Shown: positions 41,122-50,240 of the stretch, piece by piece
Position numbering within the stretch: the stretch's first letter is position 1
How the letters are laid out: each line of letters begins with the position of its first letter
From: an uncultured Mycoplasmatota bacterium
Lineage (GTDB): Bacteria > Bacillota_I > Bacilli_A > RF39 > UBA660
NCBI GenBank assembly: GCA_946498975.1
Contig: CAMMQC010000006.1
Span: forward strand, 1-52,544
DNA: 52,544 nt
Direction: 5' to 3'
Translations under genes and position numbers: made by a program
The notes under the pieces: model-generated
Databases searched by the model: none
Told to the model about the DNA's origin: nothing
The model's input: the letters and a program-made list of their open reading frames with translations, nothing else

Positions 41122-41143
41122 ATTATTACTTCCCTTCGTAATT

Positions 41144-41174
41144 ATAATAGCATTTAGAGTCTAGTCTAAGTCAA
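41144..41174 (-). promoter_or_regulatory. MerR-type promoter with 19-base spacer
   Basis: Minus strand: TTGACT (41169-41174), spacer of 19 bases (41150-41168), TATTAT (41144-41149). TTAGA/TCTAA half sites lie in the spacer. Spacers of 19 bases are characteristic of promoters activated by DNA untwisting by MerR proteins, so the regulator probably controls itself. Confidence 0.75.
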
Positions 41175-41244
41175 TATTATTAAATAATTTTTCATATTAG
41201 TTATAAAATAATTATATAATGTTAGTAGTGATGAGGTGAATTTT

Positions 41245-42609
41245 ATGAAGAAGAAAATTATTGGTGGTTCTATTATACTTTTAATTCTTGTTATAGGGGG
41301 TATTGTTATTGGTTGCAACTTTAATGATAACAAAAGTACTCCTAAAACTTTAACTGCTACTGTTATTGGTGTTAATGATGGTACTTTTACAGTGCAAGAT
41401 AGTAATAATATTATTTATACTTTTGGACTGGATGATAATAGTTTAGAAATTGGCGAAGTTGTTAAGTTAGAGTATGATGGTTCTTTAAATAAGAATAAGG
41501 AAAAGCAAGATAATAAGGTTTTAGGTTATAAAACTGTTAATGGAACTAGTGATAGCGAAGGAATTCCTAGTGAGTGGCAAGATAATGGTATTTTTAAGGA
41601 TTTTTATATCTTTGCTGCTAAGAAGTTAAAAACTATGTCTCTTGATGAAAAGATTAGTCAATTACTTCTTGTAAGGTATCCTGATAATCCTATTGAAACG
41701 TTAGAGAAATATCAATTTGGAGGTTATGTTTTTTTTGAAAAAGATTTTAGAGATAAAACTAAACCAGAAGTAAAGGAAATGATTAATAATTTACAAAATG
41801 TATCTAAAGTTCCTATATTAACGGCAGTTGATGAAGAAGGGGGAACTGTTGTAAGAGTAAGTAGTAATCCAAACCTTGCTAGTAGTAAATTTGAATCACC
41901 AAGAGATTTGTATTTAAGTGGTGGTTTTGAGAAAATAAGACAAGATACTATTAATAAAAGTTTATTGTTATCAGAACTAGGGCTTAATTTGAATTTAGCA
42001 CCTGTTGTTGATGTTTCTACTAATTCTAGTGACTATATGTATAAAAGGGCTTTAGGTGAAAATACAGATTTAACTAGTACTTATGCTAAAACTGTTATTA
42101 ATGCTAGTAAAGGTTTAGGTGTATCTTATACTTTAAAACATTTTCCAGGATATGGTAATAATGCTGATACTCATACTGGAAGCGTTACTGATAATAGAAC
42201 TTACGATGATATTGTTAAGAATGATTTACCTCCTTTTGAAGCTGGTATTAATGAAGGAGCAGAAGCTGTGCTTGTGAGTCATAATATTGTTACTAATATT
42301 GATAGTAGCAATCCAGCATCACTTTCTACTAATATTCATAACTTACTTAGGAACAAATTAGGATTTACGGGCATTATTATTAGTGATGATTTAGCGATGG
42401 GAGCAGTATCTTCTATTGATAATGTAGCGGTTAAAGCCATAATGGCAGGTAATGATTTAATTATTACAACAGATTATGAAGAAAGTTTTAATGATATAAA
42501 AGATGCCGTAAATAACAAAACTATTGATGAAGGATTAATTGATAAGTTAGCTTTTAGAGTTCTTGCTTGGAAATATTATAAAGGGTTAATATTTGAAAAT
42601 CAAAAATAA
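41245..42609 (+). CDS. GH3 beta-N-acetylhexosaminidase (NagZ-like) lipoprotein
   Basis: Glycoside hydrolase removing GlcNAc from peptidoglycan or mucin fragments. Start ATG at 41245 after GAGGTG; the GTG at 41236 is within that site. Signal peptide with the lipobox VIGC (about residues 22-25), then an extra beta domain of roughly 80 residues (ATVIGVNDGTFTVQDSN...), then the TIM barrel: EEGGTV near 195, KHFPGYGNNADTHTG near 297 (the usual KHFPGHG has Tyr here, but the D-x-H dyad is kept) and the nucleophile in ISDDLAMG near 379. 454 aa, longer than cytoplasmic NagZ because of the added domain. Confidence 0.85.
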   Translation: MKKKIIGGSIILLILVIGGIVIGCNFNDNKSTPKTLTATVIGVNDGTFTVQDSNNIIYTFGLDDNSLEIGEVVKLEYDGSLNKNKEKQDNKVLGYKTVNGTSDSEGIPSEWQDNGIFKDFYIFAAKKLKTMSLDEKISQLLLVRYPDNPIETLEKYQFGGYVFFEKDFRDKTKPEVKEMINNLQNVSKVPILTAVDEEGGTVVRVSSNPNLASSKFESPRDLYLSGGFEKIRQDTINKSLLLSELGLNLNLAPVVDVSTNSSDYMYKRALGENTDLTSTYAKTVINASKGLGVSYTLKHFPGYGNNADTHTGSVTDNRTYDDIVKNDLPPFEAGINEGAEAVLVSHNIVTNIDSSNPASLSTNIHNLLRNKLGFTGIIISDDLAMGAVSSIDNVAVKAIMAGNDLIITTDYEESFNDIKDAVNNKTIDEGLIDKLAFRVLAWKYYKGLIFENQK

Positions 42610-42611
42610 TT

Positions 42612-42643
42612 AACAACTTGTCTGAACTGGCAAGTTGTTTTAC
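42612..42643 (+). terminator. Terminator of the GH3 gene
   Basis: AACAACTTG pairs with CAAGTTGTT across a 10-base loop; TTTTA follows. Confidence 0.8.
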
Positions 42644-42696
42644 TATCAAGTGCATCTAAATCATTTTGGAAATTCCAATATAATTGTCAAGAAAAG

Positions 42697-42724
42697 AAAA
42701 AGACTTAAGTAAAATACTTAAATC
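42697..42724 (-). terminator. Terminator of the alcohol/aldehyde dehydrogenase operon
   Basis: GACTTAAGTA pairs with TACTTAAATC (one wobble) around three bases; on the minus strand a run TTTTTC follows, just after the aldehyde dehydrogenase stop. Confidence 0.75.
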
Positions 42725-44160
42725 TAATCTAATATATTCTTTAAGACTATTGTCTTTGTTCTACTCATTTCTTTTAGAGTTGTAGATATTCCTTCGTTAC
42801 CAATACCTGAATGTTTCCAACCACCGAATGGCATTTCCGCAGCACGGAAGAAACTTGCTCCATTGATAACTGCTCCTCCTACTTCAAGAGCATTAGCTAC
42901 TTTGAAAGCTGTTTTCATATCTTTGGTCATAATATTTCCACATAGTCCATAACTACTTTGATTTGCTATTTCAATAGCTTCATCAACTGTATCAAAACTA
43001 CATACAGGAATAACTGGTCCAAAGATTTCCATATCTTTCATAACATCCATATCACGTGTAACATTATCAAGAACAGTTGGCTCTAAGAAGGCTCCATTTC
43101 TTCTACCTCCATAGACAAGTTTTGCTCCTTGTTCAAGAGTCTTTTTAATTTGATCTTGAACTCTAATTGCTGCTTTTTCATTGATTAGACAACCAATATC
43201 AGCATCTTCTTGTTGTGGCATGGCAACTTTTAGTGTTTTTATCTTTTCAACAGCACGTCTAACAAATTCATCTTTAACGTCTTTTTGAACTAAGAATCTT
43301 TTACTAGCACAACATACTTGTCCTGTATTATAAAGTCTTCCCCATACCATTTCATTTATAACTAGGTCCATATCAGCATCATTCATAACGATAAAAGCAT
43401 CATTTCCACCTAATTCTAGCATAACATGAGTAATGTTTTTAGCACAGTTTCCCATTACTTCACTACCAACTGCAGTACTTCCTGTAACGGTCATTAAATT
43501 TACCATAGGGTGTTTTGCAAGATATTCTCCAGTAGTTGGACCATCACCTGAGATACAGTTAATTACTCCAGCAGGCACACCTGCTTCCATCATTAAATTA
43601 CAGTAAGTATGAAGTGTTAATGGATTATATGTAGATGGTTTAACGATAACACTATTACCCATGATTAGAGCACTTGGAACTTTTTGACCAAATAAGTCAC
43701 AAGGGAAGTTAAATGGAATAATACATCCTACTACTCCTAGAGGTTCTTGAACTGTTAATTGAAGTGTTTTTTCGTATCCTTTTTCAATACCTGCTGGTAT
43801 TACATCTCCATATTCGTGTTTAGCTTTTTCAACATAACCACCAACAAAAGTTCTTGTATTTCCTATCTCATCTCTTGCTTCCTTAATTGGTTTACCTGTT
43901 TCTTTAGATAGAAGCTGGGCAAGTTCTTCTTTCTTCGCTTCTACTAAATCTACAAATTTATAAAGTATGTCTCCACGTTCGTGCATAGGCATTTTAGCCC
44001 ATTCTTTTTGGGCTTTAGCGGCCTCTTTTACACACATGTCAACATCTTGTTCTGTAGCATTAGGAACTGTATCTATTAACTCTCCTGTTGCAGGATTAGT
44101 TACTTCTATTACTTTTCCATCGCTAGCATCAACTAAACGACCTCCTATTAGATTCTTCAT
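42724..44160 (-). CDS. NAD(P)-dependent aldehyde dehydrogenase, 478 aa
   Basis: Oxidises an aldehyde to the acid. The ALDH superfamily features are complete: Asn in IIPFNFPCDLFGQK near residue 154, Glu in LELGGND near 247, catalytic Cys in GQVCCASKRF near 282 and FGPVIPVCSF near 380. It is most like the succinate-semialdehyde / lactaldehyde / GAPN-type clade, but the substrate cannot be assigned. Third gene of an operon behind the alcohol dehydrogenase and the FIST protein, 10 bases after the latter. Confidence 0.9.
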   Translation of the reverse strand: MKNLIGGRLVDASDGKVIEVTNPATGELIDTVPNATEQDVDMCVKEAAKAQKEWAKMPMHERGDILYKFVDLVEAKKEELAQLLSKETGKPIKEARDEIGNTRTFVGGYVEKAKHEYGDVIPAGIEKGYEKTLQLTVQEPLGVVGCIIPFNFPCDLFGQKVPSALIMGNSVIVKPSTYNPLTLHTYCNLMMEAGVPAGVINCISGDGPTTGEYLAKHPMVNLMTVTGSTAVGSEVMGNCAKNITHVMLELGGNDAFIVMNDADMDLVINEMVWGRLYNTGQVCCASKRFLVQKDVKDEFVRRAVEKIKTLKVAMPQQEDADIGCLINEKAAIRVQDQIKKTLEQGAKLVYGGRRNGAFLEPTVLDNVTRDMDVMKDMEIFGPVIPVCSFDTVDEAIEIANQSSYGLCGNIMTKDMKTAFKVANALEVGGAVINGASFFRAAEMPFGGWKHSGIGNEGISTTLKEMSRTKTIVLKNILD

Positions 44161-44170
44161 TTAATCCTCC

Positions 44171-45358
44171 TTATTCTTCCCCGAAAGCAGTAAATGATAA
44201 CATTAGACCACCACAGATGTTAGCAGAATGTTCATCATATCCATATTCACCAAAAGTAAATACGGTAATAAATGGAACTCCATGAGCTTCTTCAACTAAG
44301 TTTTTATAAACTTCATCGATTCTATCACCAATTCCAAGTTTACGTCCTCCACAGTGAACTAAGAAATAACCAGCTGGTTCTGTTGATAGTTGACTCTTAA
44401 CATCTTTTAGAGTAGTTTTAGTAGATTTAATTAATTCATCTACAGTTGCTTCTAATTGAACGATAGCAGTTTTTTCTACTACTTTATTACCTAAGTTAAT
44501 AACATCATCTGTGGTAGTTTTTGTTCCCATATCATCTCCAAACATTGGATGACGAACTACTGTTAAGTTTCCAAGAGGATCTTTTACTCCTAATGGTTTA
44601 GTAATAGATGCTACTAATAGGTTTTGTCCTTTTAATTCACTTGGACTTTTACCAATCCAATCAGCATATTTCTTAAGTGCAGATACTCCATCGATTTTAA
44701 CTAGAGTACGGTCATTTTTAACTTCTGTAATTAGACCATAGTTTTCAGTATCACGGTAAGCACCTGTATAAGATGTTACGATATCATTATCTGTATAGAA
44801 GAAAGCAACAGCAACACCATCTTGGAATACTTGATCATTGCAGAATATTTTCCAGTTTCCTTCTACTGTATCATCAGCAGCACTTCCTCCAAACATTGGA
44901 ACTCTACCAATAACATCTTGGATACCCATTAGGTAATCTTCTTCTTCTTTTGGACTTGCTACCATATAGAAATAGTTAGGTGAATAGTTTTCTCCGGCAT
45001 TTTCAACAGCTTGTCTAGCTACTTTACGACCTATTTCTCTAGCATTTTTTCCTGCTTTATGGGCAGCAACTCCAATATTAATATTTTTATCATCGAAAGA
45101 CATAAGTCCAGCGAAACCATCTTCACTTTCAATGATTCCATCATTAGTTATAATCATACCACTACTAGTACAACCAATAACTGGAGCGCCTTTCATTGAT
45201 GACATTGCACCACTTACTACTTCTTCAACATCATCATTGCATGAACAGTACATCATTCCAAGTTTTGGACGCATACCTACATTGGCATTCTTAGCAGCTT
45301 CTTTTCCTTTTGCATATGAATCCTTTAGGGTTGAATACCCTACTTTTGTTTTTAACAT
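44171..45358 (-). CDS. FIST-domain sensor protein, 395 aa
   Basis: FIST_N and FIST_C domains, predicted to sense small ligands (proposed amino acids or their derivatives). N-terminal domain about 1-180 with GMMYCSCNDDVEEVVSG and GAPVIGCTSSGMI; C-terminal domain about 195-395 with GVAVAFFYT, LLVASITKPLGV, VHCGGRKLGIGDRIDE and TFGEYGYDEHSANI. No kinase, cyclase or HTH output domain is attached. It lies between an Fe-type alcohol dehydrogenase and an aldehyde dehydrogenase, which is unusual for FIST proteins, normally linked to signalling. Confidence 0.82.
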   Translation of the reverse strand: MLKTKVGYSTLKDSYAKGKEAAKNANVGMRPKLGMMYCSCNDDVEEVVSGAMSSMKGAPVIGCTSSGMIITNDGIIESEDGFAGLMSFDDKNINIGVAAHKAGKNAREIGRKVARQAVENAGENYSPNYFYMVASPKEEEDYLMGIQDVIGRVPMFGGSAADDTVEGNWKIFCNDQVFQDGVAVAFFYTDNDIVTSYTGAYRDTENYGLITEVKNDRTLVKIDGVSALKKYADWIGKSPSELKGQNLLVASITKPLGVKDPLGNLTVVRHPMFGDDMGTKTTTDDVINLGNKVVEKTAIVQLEATVDELIKSTKTTLKDVKSQLSTEPAGYFLVHCGGRKLGIGDRIDEVYKNLVEEAHGVPFITVFTFGEYGYDEHSANICGGLMLSFTAFGEE

Positions 45359-45386
45359 AATTTTCCTCCCTTTTTATTTACTTCTT

Positions 45387-46565
45387 TTATTCATAAGCTT
45401 CTTTATATAAAGCTAAGATATCTTCTTTTGTTACTTCTCTTGGATTACCACCAGTACAAACATCATTGATAGCTTGATTAGCAAGTGTTTCTAGGGCATC
45501 ATATGGAATTCCTATTTCTTTTAGTGTTTTAGGAATACCTACAGCTCTTGCTAGACTATCAACAGCATCAGCTACCTTATTAACAGCTTCTTCATCTGTT
45601 AAGTTATCCATATCAAGTCCAAACTCACGTCCCATATCTATAAAACGGTCAGGACAAACTTTACCATTCCATCTTAAAACATGTGGTAGTAGTAGAGCGT
45701 TAGCAAGACCATGTGGAGTATCAAAGTATGCTCCTAGAGAATGAGCCATTGAATGAACGATGCCTAGTCCTACATTGGAAAAGCCCATACCAGCGATATA
45801 TTGTCCATATCCAACTCTCTCAATTGCATCTTTATCTTTTTCATTAACTGCTTTTTCTAAGTTATGATAAATTAAGTTCATCGCTTGTTTATGGAACATA
45901 TCAGTCATTAACCATGCACTCTTAGTAATATATCCTTCCATTGCATGAGTTAGGGCATCCATTCCTGTTGCAGCGGCTAGACTCTTTGGCATTGTAGCCA
46001 TTAATTCTGGGTCAATTATTGCAACTACTGGAATATCGTGTGGGTCTACACATACCATTTTCTTCTTTCTTTCATCATCTGTAATAACATAGTTAATTGT
46101 TACTTCAGCGGCAGTACCTGCAGTTGTAGGTAAAGCGATTAATGGCATACCTGGATTTTTAGTAGAAGCAACACCATCAAGACTTACCACATCACTAAAT
46201 TCAGGATTAGTCATAATGATACTCATACATTTAGCAGTATCAATTACAGAACCTCCACCAACAGCGATTAGAAAGTCTGCTCCACTATCTCTTAGGATAT
46301 CTAATCCCTCATTAACATTATGAACGTTTGGATTAGGTTTAATATCACAATACACTTCATATTCTAGTGATATCTCATCTAAAAGTTCTGTAACTTTACT
46401 TGTAACATTAGCATCTAATAAAGATTTATCTGTTACAACTAAAGCTTTCTTATATCCTCTTCCTTTAATTTCATCAATTAGGCTTCTTCTAGCATTATAA
46501 CCAAAGTAAGAAGTTCCATTTAATATAATTCTGTTTGTCACTTTGTTTACCTCCCTTATTATCAA
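45387..46565 (-). CDS. Iron-containing alcohol dehydrogenase (group III, FucO-like)
   Basis: 392 aa; NAD(P)-binding GGGSVIDTAK near residue 96 and the metal-ligand blocks DALTHAMEGY near 196 and HSMAHSLGAYFDTPHGLANA near 260, holding the Asp and three His that bind Fe(II). Reduces an aldehyde to an alcohol or the reverse; 1,2-propanediol/lactaldehyde or butanol-type substrates are possible. It is the first gene of the operon with the FIST and ALDH genes, and the start has GGGAGG in its leader. Together the genes could run an aldehyde dismutation. Confidence 0.9.
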   Translation of the reverse strand: MIIREVNKVTNRIILNGTSYFGYNARRSLIDEIKGRGYKKALVVTDKSLLDANVTSKVTELLDEISLEYEVYCDIKPNPNVHNVNEGLDILRDSGADFLIAVGGGSVIDTAKCMSIIMTNPEFSDVVSLDGVASTKNPGMPLIALPTTAGTAAEVTINYVITDDERKKKMVCVDPHDIPVVAIIDPELMATMPKSLAAATGMDALTHAMEGYITKSAWLMTDMFHKQAMNLIYHNLEKAVNEKDKDAIERVGYGQYIAGMGFSNVGLGIVHSMAHSLGAYFDTPHGLANALLLPHVLRWNGKVCPDRFIDMGREFGLDMDNLTDEEAVNKVADAVDSLARAVGIPKTLKEIGIPYDALETLANQAINDVCTGGNPREVTKEDILALYKEAYE

Positions 46566-46622
46566 TTATAGCATATATTTCGACATTTTTAAGAGTTTTC
46601 TTTAGAAAATGTTAACAAAAAT

Positions 46623-46644
46623 AAAAAAGATCTAATGATAGACC
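46623..46644 (-). terminator. Terminator of the SDR gene at 46645
   Basis: GATCTA and TAGACC pair (one wobble) around ATGA; on the minus strand TTTTTT follows. Confidence 0.6.
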
Positions 46645-47529
46645 TTAATTATTAGATTCATGTGATATTTCTTCAATAGTTTTATTATTAGAATTTAATA
46701 GAGCCATACTAGTCCAACTTGAAGTTAGTCCATAATCTATATAGATAAGTTGTCCTGACATATAAGAACAGATATCACTTCCTATAACTACCATTGGGTA
46801 TCCCATATCTTTAGGCTCTGCAGCATATCCATTCCAGCTCTTTAGGAAGATGTTTTCAATCATAGCAGCTCCTTCTTCGGCATTACCTGTTGGACTTGTG
46901 GATTTGTTAAAGTCATCAGTTAAGCCTGTAGTTGTATCTCCTGGATTAATAGCATTAATTCTTATTCTTCTATCAATGAACTCTTTACTCATACATTTAT
47001 AAGTTACGTATGAAAGTAAGCATTGTTTTGCAAAAACATAAGAACTTTCTATTTCTTTTGGATGTTCTTCATACCACTTCATCGCTTCATCCCAAGTCTT
47101 TAAATTGATTAATTCAACGGCTTTAGGATATACTTGTTGCCAACCAAAGCCTCCAACTGAAGCGATATAAGTTACTGAACCATGATCTGTTATTCTATCA
47201 AGTAGCCTTTCAGTCATATACTTTTGACTATAGAAGTTTACTTTTTGAACTAATAGTTCTTTTCCTTTAAAACCGGCAATACCATGACATAAGAATAAAG
47301 CATCAATTTTATCAGGCAAATCATCTATTACTTTATCAATCTCTTCTTTATTACTTAAGTCAGCTTGATAGGCCTTCTTTACAGGTAAATCAATAGGATT
47401 AATGTCAATTGCATAAACTTCTGCTCCTAGTTCTAGTAGAAGTTCAGTTGCTGCTTTACTCATTCCAGAAGCAGAACCAGTAATAACAACAGTCTTTCCC
47501 TCATAACCAAATAATTTTTTTAAATCCAT
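46645..47529 (-). CDS. Short-chain dehydrogenase, 3-alpha-hydroxysteroid-dehydrogenase-like, 294 aa
   Basis: NAD(P)-dependent SDR: TGSASGMS near residue 17 (cofactor loop), DINPIDLPVKKAYQADLSN near 42, LFLCHGIAG near 77, active-site YVFAKQCLL near 165 (Tyr, Lys) and NAINPGDTTTGL near 192. The insertion with WDEAMKWYEEHPKEIE before the Tyr and the terminal YIDYGLTSSW are seen in 3-alpha-hydroxysteroid / carveol-dehydrogenase-like SDRs. With the bile salt hydrolase in the same window, bile acids are one possible substrate, but this is speculative. Single gene with its own promoter region and terminator. Confidence 0.75.
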   Translation of the reverse strand: MDLKKLFGYEGKTVVITGSASGMSKAATELLLELGAEVYAIDINPIDLPVKKAYQADLSNKEEIDKVIDDLPDKIDALFLCHGIAGFKGKELLVQKVNFYSQKYMTERLLDRITDHGSVTYIASVGGFGWQQVYPKAVELINLKTWDEAMKWYEEHPKEIESSYVFAKQCLLSYVTYKCMSKEFIDRRIRINAINPGDTTTGLTDDFNKSTSPTGNAEEGAAMIENIFLKSWNGYAAEPKDMGYPMVVIGSDICSYMSGQLIYIDYGLTSSWTSMALLNSNNKTIEEISHESNN

Positions 47530-47624
47530 GTAATCATTCCTTTCTACTTTACATTATTATTGTAACTCTAAAAAGGAATTTTATTTTAATTTTTTGAAAA
47601 GTTGGACTTAAATTGACACATATA

Positions 47625-48629
47625 TTATTGTAAAGGGGTTGTTGATAAGCTGTTTAAGTTAAACGCAGCTCTTCTACCTAGTTTATAAGCATAGTAACCG
47701 GCGGCAGCAATCATTGCAGCATTGTCTGTACAATATTTAAGAGGTGGGATAGAAAGGTGAATATTATTTTCTTTACACATATCACTTAAAGCCTCTCTTA
47801 GTATAGAGTTGGCAGCGACTCCTCCTGCTACAATTAGATTATTGATATTATAGTCTTTTAGGGCTTTCTTTGTCTTAGAAACAATACTTGTAACAGCAAC
47901 TTTTTGAAAAGATGCAGCAAGGTCGGCTTTATTTATTTCTTTACCTTTTTGCTCTTCATTATGATTTAAGTTTATAACGGCACTCTTTAGACCACTAAAT
48001 GAGAAGTTATAAGAGTCATCATTTAAAGGAATAGGTAGTTTATATGTAGGCTTACCTTCTTTTGATAGTTTATCTAGTTTAGGACCTCCTGGATAAGGTA
48101 AGCCCATTACTCTTGCTACTTTATCATAACACTCTCCTATCGCATCATCTAGAGTTCCTCCTAGTTTTTCAAAGCTAAAGTGGTCTTTCATCTTAATAAG
48201 TTCTGTGTGGCCTCCACTTACAACTAGGGCAATTAATGGGAACTTTAAGTCTTCAACTAAACTATTAGCATAGATATGTCCGGCAATATGATGTACTGGT
48301 ACTAGAGGTTTATTATAGATATAACTTAGAGTTTTAGCCGCTTGCATTCCTACTAAAAGGCTACCAATTAAACCTGGTCCATAAGTTATAGCGATAGCGG
48401 TTACATCCTCTATTTTCATATTCGCTTTCTTTAAACAATCTTCAATTACCAAAGTAATATTTTTAACATGTTCACGACTTGCTATTTCTGGTACTACTCC
48501 TCCAAAGTTTTCATGAATATCTATTTGACTAGAGGTACTGGTAGCAATCTCCTCTCTGCCATTTTTAACAATAGAACAACTAGTCTCATCACAACTACTT
48601 TCTATTCCAAGTATATATACATCTTTCAC
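47625..48629 (-). CDS. tsaD: tRNA threonylcarbamoyl transferase subunit TsaD
   Basis: Catalytic subunit that moves the threonylcarbamoyl group to A37 of ANN-decoding tRNAs. ASKHA fold with IESSCDETSCSI at the N-terminus, metal-binding HHIAGH near residue 111, LVVSGGHTELI near 137, GEVYDKVAR-type IGECYDKVARVMGL near 167, YPGGP and VAGGVAAN near 267. At 334 aa it is normal length. Behind rimI, separated by a bidirectional hairpin, and close to tsaB and tsaE. Confidence 0.96.
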   Translation of the reverse strand: MKDVYILGIESSCDETSCSIVKNGREEIATSTSSQIDIHENFGGVVPEIASREHVKNITLVIEDCLKKANMKIEDVTAIAITYGPGLIGSLLVGMQAAKTLSYIYNKPLVPVHHIAGHIYANSLVEDLKFPLIALVVSGGHTELIKMKDHFSFEKLGGTLDDAIGECYDKVARVMGLPYPGGPKLDKLSKEGKPTYKLPIPLNDDSYNFSFSGLKSAVINLNHNEEQKGKEINKADLAASFQKVAVTSIVSKTKKALKDYNINNLIVAGGVAANSILREALSDMCKENNIHLSIPPLKYCTDNAAMIAAAGYYAYKLGRRAAFNLNSLSTTPLQ

Positions 48630-48663
48630 ATTATCACTTCCAAACTTGCTCTTATTTTAACAC

Positions 48664-48691
48664 AAAAGACTCTATTTTTAAAGAGTCTTTT
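48664..48691. terminator. Hairpin between rimI and tsaD
   Basis: AAAAGACTCT pairs with AGAGTCTTTT perfectly (10 bp, 8-base loop) over the end of rimI. On the minus strand only TTTT follows, so it may reduce rather than stop transcription into tsaD. Confidence 0.65.
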
Positions 48692-49079
48692 CCATAAGTA
48701 TTCCATTTATACCATCATAATATTTTTCTCTTGTAGATACTTTTTTAAAGCCATATTTTTTATAGAGATTAATGGCTACAATGTTATCTTCTTTAACTTC
48801 TAAAGTTATATTCTTAATATTATTATCTTGATACTTTTCGACTAGATAGTTTAATAGTTTATTACCAATACCTTTTCTTCTTTCTTTAGTAGTAACTTCA
48901 AACTGTTCTATTTCAATTCTATCATAGATAAGACTATATAGAAGAAAACCTATTATCTTATCTTTTTCCACATAAGTAAGGATTTTTAAGTAAGGATTTG
49001 TGGAAAACTCATTTCTAGTTAACTTATAAGTGAAGTTATCCACAGAAAACAGTGGATAACTATCGTATTCTTTAATCAT
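48678..49079 (-). CDS. rimI: RimI-like ribosomal-protein/GNAT N-acetyltransferase
   Basis: 133-aa GNAT fold: IGFLLYSLIYDRIEIEQFEV, the acetyl-CoA loop TTKERRKGIGNKLLNYLVEKY near residue 80, LEVKEDNIVAINLYKKYGFKKVSTREKYY typical of RimI. The family acetylates N-termini, classically of ribosomal protein S18. In Bacillota it is regularly linked to tsaB and tsaD. It overlaps tsaB by 4 bases (ATGA), so the assignment is supported by context. Confidence 0.88.
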   Translation of the reverse strand: MIKEYDSYPLFSVDNFTYKLTRNEFSTNPYLKILTYVEKDKIIGFLLYSLIYDRIEIEQFEVTTKERRKGIGNKLLNYLVEKYQDNNIKNITLEVKEDNIVAINLYKKYGFKKVSTREKYYDGINGILMEKTL

Positions 49080-49702
49080 AACCCAGCTTTTTCCTCTGCT
49101 TCTGTCTTTTTTAAGTAAATAGGATTTACTAAATGAGGATTAATTCCTTCACTATTTTCATAATGTTTAACTATTTTTAGAATATCTGGGTCATACTTAA
49201 CTTTTTCTAGATTTATATTTATATCATTATTAGTAATAACAATTACATCACTTAAATCTTTACTTTTATCTAATAGGTCCTGTAAATATATATGAGAATC
49301 CTCTACAACTTTATTGTTATCTTTGTCATAAATCGCTCCATAAACGAACCCGCGTCTAGCATCTATTAAAGGCATTTTATAAGTATCATTATGACAAGAT
49401 ATAGCCATAGCGGTTAGACCTGATATAGGGGTAATATTTATATTTAAAGCCCAGGCAATAGTCTTGGCAATAGTTATTCCTATTCTAATACCTGTAAAAG
49501 AACCTGGTCCATTAACAACTATTATCTTATCTAGGTCTTTAGGGGTAATCTCTGCTTCATCAAACAATTCTATTATTTTAGGTAATGCTTCTTTAGATAA
49601 ATCTTTTTCATATTTTTTCTTTACAGAAGATACTAGTTTATCATCAATAACAATACCACTATATAAATAATCACTAGATGTATCTATATATAGAACTCTC
49701 AT
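49076..49702 (-). CDS. tsaB: tRNA threonylcarbamoyladenosine assembly protein TsaB
   Basis: Partner of TsaD and TsaE in t6A synthesis; ASKHA fold without catalytic role. LYIDTSSDYLYSGI at the N-terminus, GPGSFTGIRIGITIAKTIAWALN near residue 66, PLIDARRGFVYGAIYD near 115. 208 aa. Linked by 4-base overlaps (ATGA) to tsaE upstream and rimI downstream. Confidence 0.94.
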   Translation of the reverse strand: MRVLYIDTSSDYLYSGIVIDDKLVSSVKKKYEKDLSKEALPKIIELFDEAEITPKDLDKIIVVNGPGSFTGIRIGITIAKTIAWALNINITPISGLTAMAISCHNDTYKMPLIDARRGFVYGAIYDKDNNKVVEDSHIYLQDLLDKSKDLSDVIVITNNDININLEKVKYDPDILKIVKHYENSEGINPHLVNPIYLKKTEAEEKAGL

Positions 49703-50160
49703 AGAACATCCTCACATAGTTCTTCATATTTAGAACCATATGGTGTAATAGAGATTATTCTTGTATCTTCATCTTCACTAGATAATTTAAATTTAATCTC
49801 AAGGCGTTCTTCTGGTAGGTAATCTCTTATCATATCAGCCCATTCAATAATACAGATACCACCTTTAGTATAATAATCTTCTAGACCAATATCATCAACT
49901 TTACCATCTAGGCGATAAACATCCATATGATATAGTGGTAATTCTCCACTTGTATATTCTTTAATAATATTAAAAGTAGGTGATGTTATTTCTTCTTTAA
50001 CTTCAAGAGAAGAAGCAAAACCTTTAGTAAACATTGTCTTACCTGAACCTAAATCACCTATTAGACAGATAACCATATTAGGAAATTTCTCTGATTCAAT
50101 ATTTTGTGCTAATTCAACTGTATCGCTTTCACTGTAACTAGTTATTTTATAGTTGTTCAT
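49699..50160 (-). CDS. tsaE: tRNA threonylcarbamoyladenosine ATPase TsaE
   Basis: Small P-loop ATPase that drives the TsaB-TsaD complex. The start at 50160 is preferred (GAGGAG 8 bases upstream; an in-frame ATG at 50217 has none), giving about 153 aa. Walker A GDLGSGKTMF near residue 35, SPTFNIIKEY near 60, YHMDVYRLD near 80 and EWADMI near 107 are typical. First gene of the t6A operon. Confidence 0.93.
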   Translation of the reverse strand: MNNYKITSYSESDTVELAQNIESEKFPNMVICLIGDLGSGKTMFTKGFASSLEVKEEITSPTFNIIKEYTSGELPLYHMDVYRLDGKVDDIGLEDYYTKGGICIIEWADMIRDYLPEERLEIKFKLSSEDEDTRIISITPYGSKYEELCEDVL

Positions 50161-50240
50161 AATTATCTCCTCTTTTCTATCTAGTTCATTATAGCAAAGG
50201 AGAGAATACTTTTTCAAGATGTTTAGAGATTATTTTTCTG

